NCBI GenBank assembly: GCA_964489955.1
Contig: CAZBAV010000003.1
Span: 62,001 to 126,000, forward strand
DNA from: Leadbetterella sp964489955
GTDB lineage: Bacteria > Bacteroidota > Bacteroidia > Cytophagales > Spirosomataceae
Direction of reading: 5' to 3'
DNA: 64,000 nucleotides
Part shown: positions 61,994 to 64,000 of the stretch, piece by piece
Numbering within the stretch: the first letter of the stretch is position 1
How the letters are laid out: each line of letters begins with the position of its first letter
The notes under the pieces: model-generated
The model's input: only the letters and a program-made list of their open reading frames with translations
What the model was told of the DNA's origin: nothing
Databases searched by the model: none
Program-made: the position numbers and the translations under genes

Positions 61994-62764
61994 ATGAAGA
62001 AAAGTATTTACTACAAAACCGTTTTTCAACGTAAGAACATCATCAAAGATTTTTTGTTACGTCTTTTTCTTTCCGCTGCATCATACCCCCGAATGATCTT
62101 AGAGGTTTTTATTCGAAGGAACTTTGGCGAAAGATATTTCTCTTTTGTGACAGCTATAACCATCTTTATTATCCTGCTAATTCTTCCTGCCATTTTTTCG
62201 GAATATCAATTTAACTCTTACCATTTCGAAGGATGGGAAATATTAAAAGATAACAAGCTTTGGTATATTTTTGCCTGTGCGTTTTTATATGTTTCATACA
62301 GAAGAAAGCTTGAAATAAAACGCCTCCCTTCCGTTTTTGACTTTGCTAGATTTAGTCTTTCTAATGGCATTCTTCACCCCTTCTTATTGGAAGAATTATT
62401 CAAACGAAAAGTGTTTAGCATCCGACAAATTGAAATTTATATTGAACCTCTTTTCTTTTTAATCATTGGTGTTTTTTTCGGCCTCATAGGTCAGCCCTTT
62501 TTATGCATATTAATCATTACTTGCAGTATCATTTATTCTTTGAGTTATAGCGGTGCTTACTATTTCGGAGATCAGTTTATCATGGACAAAATTGATGAAA
62601 TGATTGCATCGGAAGAGATGGTCAATTCATTTGTTAACGATGTTGACCCATCAGAAACCAGAGGTTTTTATGTCTATGGCAGAAAACCGTCTGACCAAGA
62701 AAAAAGGCAAAAACTATACGAGTATTACCTGTCAGACGACGACGATGAAGCAATAGCACTGTAA
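61994..62764 (+). CDS. Four-helix membrane protein next to the coupling ATPase
   Basis: The 256-residue protein has hydrophobic stretches near residues 48-68, 89-102 and 155-198 (two helices), separated by basic loops, and an acidic C-terminal tail (YYLSDDDDEAIAL). It is not recognised by family. Its position 27 bp after the anchorless VirD4-like gene suggests that the two make one coupling complex, with this one as the membrane part. That is an inference. Confidence 0.6.
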   Translation: MKKSIYYKTVFQRKNIIKDFLLRLFLSAASYPRMILEVFIRRNFGERYFSFVTAITIFIILLILPAIFSEYQFNSYHFEGWEILKDNKLWYIFACAFLYVSYRRKLEIKRLPSVFDFARFSLSNGILHPFLLEELFKRKVFSIRQIEIYIEPLFFLIIGVFFGLIGQPFLCILIITCSIIYSLSYSGAYYFGDQFIMDKIDEMIASEEMVNSFVNDVDPSETRGFYVYGRKPSDQEKRQKLYEYYLSDDDDEAIAL

Positions 62765-63005
62765 ACGTCAACAAGGAAATTCTACCCCTTAGCTGTGCTA
62801 AGGGAAGATGTCTGATGATAAAATAGCCAGTGTGGAAATCCGTTTTTCCGCACTGCTTTTATCAAGTCACTGAACACTGCTTGCGGGTTATATCCTAAAC
62901 GGGGTTCAGTGTCCTCATGAAATGGATACATTATTCACAATTATTGGCTGTTTCAAAATAGGTAGACCTACCGATTAGCAAGCTAGCACCTATACACTCA
63001 CTCCT
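62765..63005 (+). other. Repeat-rich region ahead of the relaxase gene, oriT candidate
   Basis: Within 241 bp there are three inverted repeats: CCCTTAG/CTAAGGG (62786-62804), AGTGTGGAAA/TTTCCGCACT (62829-62854) and CACTGAAC/GTTCAGTG (62868-62875, 62904-62911). There is also a small palindrome GGTAG-AC-CTACC (62961-62972). CACTG or CAGTG occurs five times between 62828 and 62911. MobF relaxase genes are usually next to their oriT with such repeats. The exact nic site cannot be named. Confidence 0.45.
62828..62860 (+). terminator. Possible terminator or oriT hairpin
   Basis: CAGTGTGGAAA and TTTCCGCACTG form an 11-bp stem with one T-G pair, followed by CTTTTA. It could end the coupling-protein operon or be one of the oriT hairpins. 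Confidence 0.4.
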
Positions 63006-64000
63006 ATGATAAGAATGATACAAAGCATGTCTGCCGCAGGGGCTGAATCCTATTTCAACTCTTCCCTTGTACAGGCAGATTATTACATCAACGATCAGGA
63101 ATTACAGGGCCGTTTTTACGGTCGTCTGGCCGAACGTTTAGAGCTGGATAGCGAGGCGACCAAAGAGGCATTTTTTTCGCTTTGTGAGAACATTCACCCG
63201 AAAGAAAACACGCCCCTCACCCCACGAACAAAAGAAGAAAGAACCGTCGGATATGATATCAATTTTCATTGCCCGAAATCCGTATCTCTTCTTCATGTTT
63301 TGAGCAAAGACAGTCATGTCCTGAACATCTTTCAAAACAGTGTTCAAGACACCATGAAACATATTGAGCAAGATGTCATGACCCGTGTTCGAAAGGGTGG
63401 ACGCTATGAAGACCGAAAGACGGGTGAGCTTGTCTGGGCAGAGTTTACACATCAAACGGCACGCCCTGTAAAAGGTCATACTCCTGACCCGCACTTGCAC
63501 AGTCATTGCTTTGTTTTCAATGCGACATGGGATCAGGAAGAACAGTCTTTTAAGGCTGCACAGTTCAGAGATATCAAAAGAGATATGCCCTACTATCAGG
63601 CACGATTTCATAAACTGATGGCTGACCGTCTCACCGAAGCAGGATATAAAATCAGACGAACCGGATCGTCCTTTGAGGTTATAGGCGTTCCCAGTGAGGT
63701 TCTCGATCATTTCTCAAAACGGACAAACGAGATAGGCCAAATAGCAGAGGAAAAAGGCATTACTGATGCGAAGGCTTTGGACAACCTTGGGGCAAAAAGT
63801 CGCAGTAGTAAACAAAAAGGTTTGGGGATGGAAGAACTCCTTCAGGACTGGAAACGCCAGATAAGGGAGTTAGAAGAAAATGGTGGAATACAAGACAGAC
63901 CTGAATACCACCCCCCACTTAGACAAAAAGAGGCTTCTAAAACTGTAAGTACTCCGCAGGACTCTATCGACCACGCTATCAAGCATTCTTTTGAAAGAGC
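63006..64000 (+). CDS. MobF-family relaxase (TrwC/TraI type), 3' end outside window
   Basis: Nicks the transfer origin and stays covalently bound to the 5' DNA end; family members carry a helicase domain C-terminally (not in the window). About 331 residues are seen from the ATG at 63006. The N-terminal tyrosines expected for the family are Y16 and Y26/Y27. The metal-binding three-His motif is HLHSH (163-167), in GHTPDPHLHSHCFVFN. GGRYEDR (131-137) matches the family. It follows the oriT candidate. Confidence 0.87.
   Translation, partial: MIRMIQSMSAAGAESYFNSSLVQADYYINDQELQGRFYGRLAERLELDSEATKEAFFSLCENIHPKENTPLTPRTKEERTVGYDINFHCPKSVSLLHVLSKDSHVLNIFQNSVQDTMKHIEQDVMTRVRKGGRYEDRKTGELVWAEFTHQTARPVKGHTPDPHLHSHCFVFNATWDQEEQSFKAAQFRDIKRDMPYYQARFHKLMADRLTEAGYKIRRTGSSFEVIGVPSEVLDHFSKRTNEIGQIAEEKGITDAKALDNLGAKSRSSKQKGLGMEELLQDWKRQIRELEENGGIQDRPEYHPPLRQKEASKTVSTPQDSIDHAIKHSFER

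Larger units (their letters stand above)
57139..64000 (+). mobile_element. Left part of an integrated conjugative or mobilizable element at tRNA-Phe
   Basis: It starts at the tRNA-Phe 3' duplicate and continues past the window edge. Contents in order: tyrosine recombinase, excisionase-like protein, two unknown genes (one on the minus strand), a soluble VirD4/TraG-like ATPase, a membrane protein, a repeat-rich oriT candidate and a MobF relaxase. No mating-pair formation (T4SS) gene is seen in the 6.9 kb available, so the element could be an ICE with further genes to the right, or a mobilizable element. Confidence 0.75.

Noticed and set aside
63138..63710. 190-residue open frame on the minus strand
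   Set aside because: It is the shadow of the relaxase, whose frame shows the HLHSH motif.
57139..64000. Defence island or CRISPR array in the mobile element
   Set aside because: No direct repeats with regular spacing and no known defence domain were seen in the visible part.
1..64000. Insertion sequences with transposase genes
   Set aside because: No DDE, HUH or IS200-type transposase was recognised anywhere in the window.

Overview
The window looks like a chromosome segment of a Bacteroidota bacterium, most likely of the Cytophagales. Supporting signs are the repeated promoter pattern TTTG-N19-TAnnTTTG, weak or absent Shine-Dalgarno sites, a moderate to low G+C content, and typical families: a GH3/beta-lactamase fusion, an alpha-2-macroglobulin with a SusC-like signature, a CotH/lamin-tail surface protein, an FHS sugar permease, and a YbiT-type ABC-F protein with a degenerate second ATP site. 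The species cannot be named from the sequence alone.

Layout. 1-4026 (minus): a compact accD-crtI-crtB operon (malonyl-CoA supply plus carotenoid backbone) ending in a bile-acid:Na+ symporter-like gene cut by the window edge. 4191-14645: mostly secreted proteins (M48 peptidase with MORN repeats, VWA-like lipoprotein, GH3/beta-lactamase fusion, CotH/lamin-tail protein) and a rhodanese-type sulfurtransferase. 14843-25797: DUF4153 membrane protein, ABC-F protein, SDR, TPR protein, Gfo/Idh/MocA oxidoreductase, gcvT and several surface proteins. 26014-32713: a 1962-residue alpha-2-macroglobulin followed by a CarboxypepD_reg-like protein, with two interleaved 11-bp inverted repeats between them. 33394-48220: housekeeping genes (yqgE, mraY, mscS-like, rpsA, prfA, rdgB, smpB, hflX, FHS permease, valS) and a well-supported small RNA candidate between smpB and hflX. 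48505-57013: FUSC protein, 5-FTHF cyclo-ligase, J-domain-like protein, and a TolC/HlyD/ABC-permease efflux operon. An FNR-like box lies at about -42 of that operon, and a Crp/Fnr regulator gene lies upstream. A decayed four-helix-bundle (23S IVP-like) gene flanked by imperfect inverted repeats sits between regulator and operon.

From 57139 to the right edge lies the left end of an integrated mobile element. It starts at a 3' half of tRNA-Phe (the attachment-site duplicate) and carries a tyrosine recombinase, an excisionase-like HTH protein, two unknown genes, a soluble VirD4/TraG-like ATPase next to a separate four-helix membrane protein, a repeat-rich oriT candidate, and a MobF (TrwC-like) relaxase that runs off the window. 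No mating-pore genes are visible, so whether it is an ICE or a mobilizable element is open.

The less expected items are the mobile element with its apparently split coupling protein, the IVP-like element, the small RNA at 42472-42611, and three intergenic sites where inverted repeats interleave (A-B-A'-B'), which suggests pseudoknotted RNA.
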